Positions 6,480 to 6,673 of a stretch of DNA of 6,673 nt are shown in pieces (within the stretch, counting starts at the first letter, position 1; each line of letters opens with the position of its first letter). Source of the DNA: an uncultured Tissierellia bacterium (GTDB lineage: Bacteria > Bacillota > Clostridia > Tissierellales > Peptoniphilaceae); the NCBI GenBank assembly GCA_902489145.1, contig CABTYV010000058.1, positions 1 to 6,673 on the forward strand, given 5' to 3'. The notes under the pieces are model-generated. The model was not told the origin of the DNA. It saw nothing but the letters and a program-made list of their open reading frames with translations, and searched no databases. The translations under genes were made by a program, and so were the position numbers.

Positions 6480-6673
6480 GATGTAGAGGAAAACGGGCAC
6501 CCCTCTGTTTTCCTCTACATCAAAAATGACATTTTTGTCAAAAAAGGGGAGGAAAATCGCCACCCCCCTGTTTTCCTCTACAGTAAAATCTGGTTTTTCA
6601 CCAAAAATGTAGAGGAAATTAGCTACCCCCTCATTTTCCTCTACATCAAATGCTGGGTTCTCGCAAAAAAAGG
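6480..6673. repeat. 63-bp-period array of palindromic units, running off the window
   Basis: Three units are visible with an exact 63-bp period: GAGGAAA at 6486, 6549 and 6612, and TTTTCCTCTACA at 6508, 6571 and 6634. Each unit is a dyad. Unit 1 has a perfect 15-bp stem (6480-6494/6507-6521), unit 2 an 8-bp stem (6549-6556/6571-6578) because its left outer arm is degenerate, and unit 3 a 12-bp stem (6607-6618/6635-6646). Loops of 12-16 nt keep a C-rich core, (C/T)ACCCC followed by C/T. A/T-rich linkers of about 27 nt separate the dyads. The array is visibly richer in A/T than the preceding DNA and starts abruptly at 6480. Repeat copies are not identical, and no cas gene is visible. The linkers end in A-runs leading into the next left arm, so at least one more unit probably follows beyond the window. 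Confidence 0.88.

Noticed and set aside
6298..6486. 62-residue plus-strand ORF after exoA
   Set aside because: It crosses the 20/40-bp repeat and the hairpin element, ends at the TAG in the first array arm, and has no convincing ribosome binding site.
6480..6521. Intrinsic terminator for exoA at the first array unit
   Set aside because: The 15-bp stem is perfect, but an A-rich tract follows instead of a T-run, and the same design repeats every 63 bp.
6480..6673. CRISPR array
   Set aside because: The period is regular and the repeats are palindromic, but the copies differ in arms and loops, there are two variable parts per period rather than one spacer, and no cas gene is in the window.

Overview
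The window looks like chromosomal DNA from an anaerobic, moderately GC-rich Bacillota (Firmicutes), probably a Clostridia/Tissierellia-type organism. The grounds are strong AGGAGG-type ribosome binding sites, a TTG start codon, a two-domain rubrerythrin, an exonuclease III very like the ExoA of Gram-positive bacteria, and T-rich intrinsic terminators. The genus cannot be named from the sequence alone.

Layout from left to right. Positions 1-383 contain no convincing gene. They hold a ladder of five GC-rich hairpins about 45 bp apart, then a terminator-like hairpin with a T-run just upstream of the first gene. Positions 384-1613 (+) encode a GT-B fold, family 4-like glycosyltransferase. A strong bidirectional terminator (1644-1692) separates it from the convergent tldD-tldE operon. 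That operon (minus strand, 4456 down to 1695) encodes the two halves of a TldD/TldE zinc protease, with a one-base stop/start overlap. Upstream of it on the same strand is rubrerythrin (5205-4618), with its own extended -10 promoter and its own terminator. Rubrerythrin is divergent from exoA (5402-6241, +), an AP endonuclease/exonuclease III that probably starts at a TTG codon. Positions 6242-6673 contain no gene that can be supported. They hold three kinds of repeat: a 20/40-bp tandem repeat that begins inside the 3' end of exoA, a copy of a hairpin element also present at the left end, and a 63-bp-period array of dyad-symmetric units running off the window.

Functionally, the centre is ordinary housekeeping: peroxide detoxification (rubrerythrin) back to back with oxidative DNA damage repair (ExoA), beside a peptide-processing protease pair. 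The glycosyltransferase is a separate transcription unit whose acceptor is unknown. The most unusual material is in the two non-coding flanks, above all the 63-bp palindromic array at 6480-6673. I found no convincing new gene system. The array is the best candidate for something undescribed, and only its first three units are visible.
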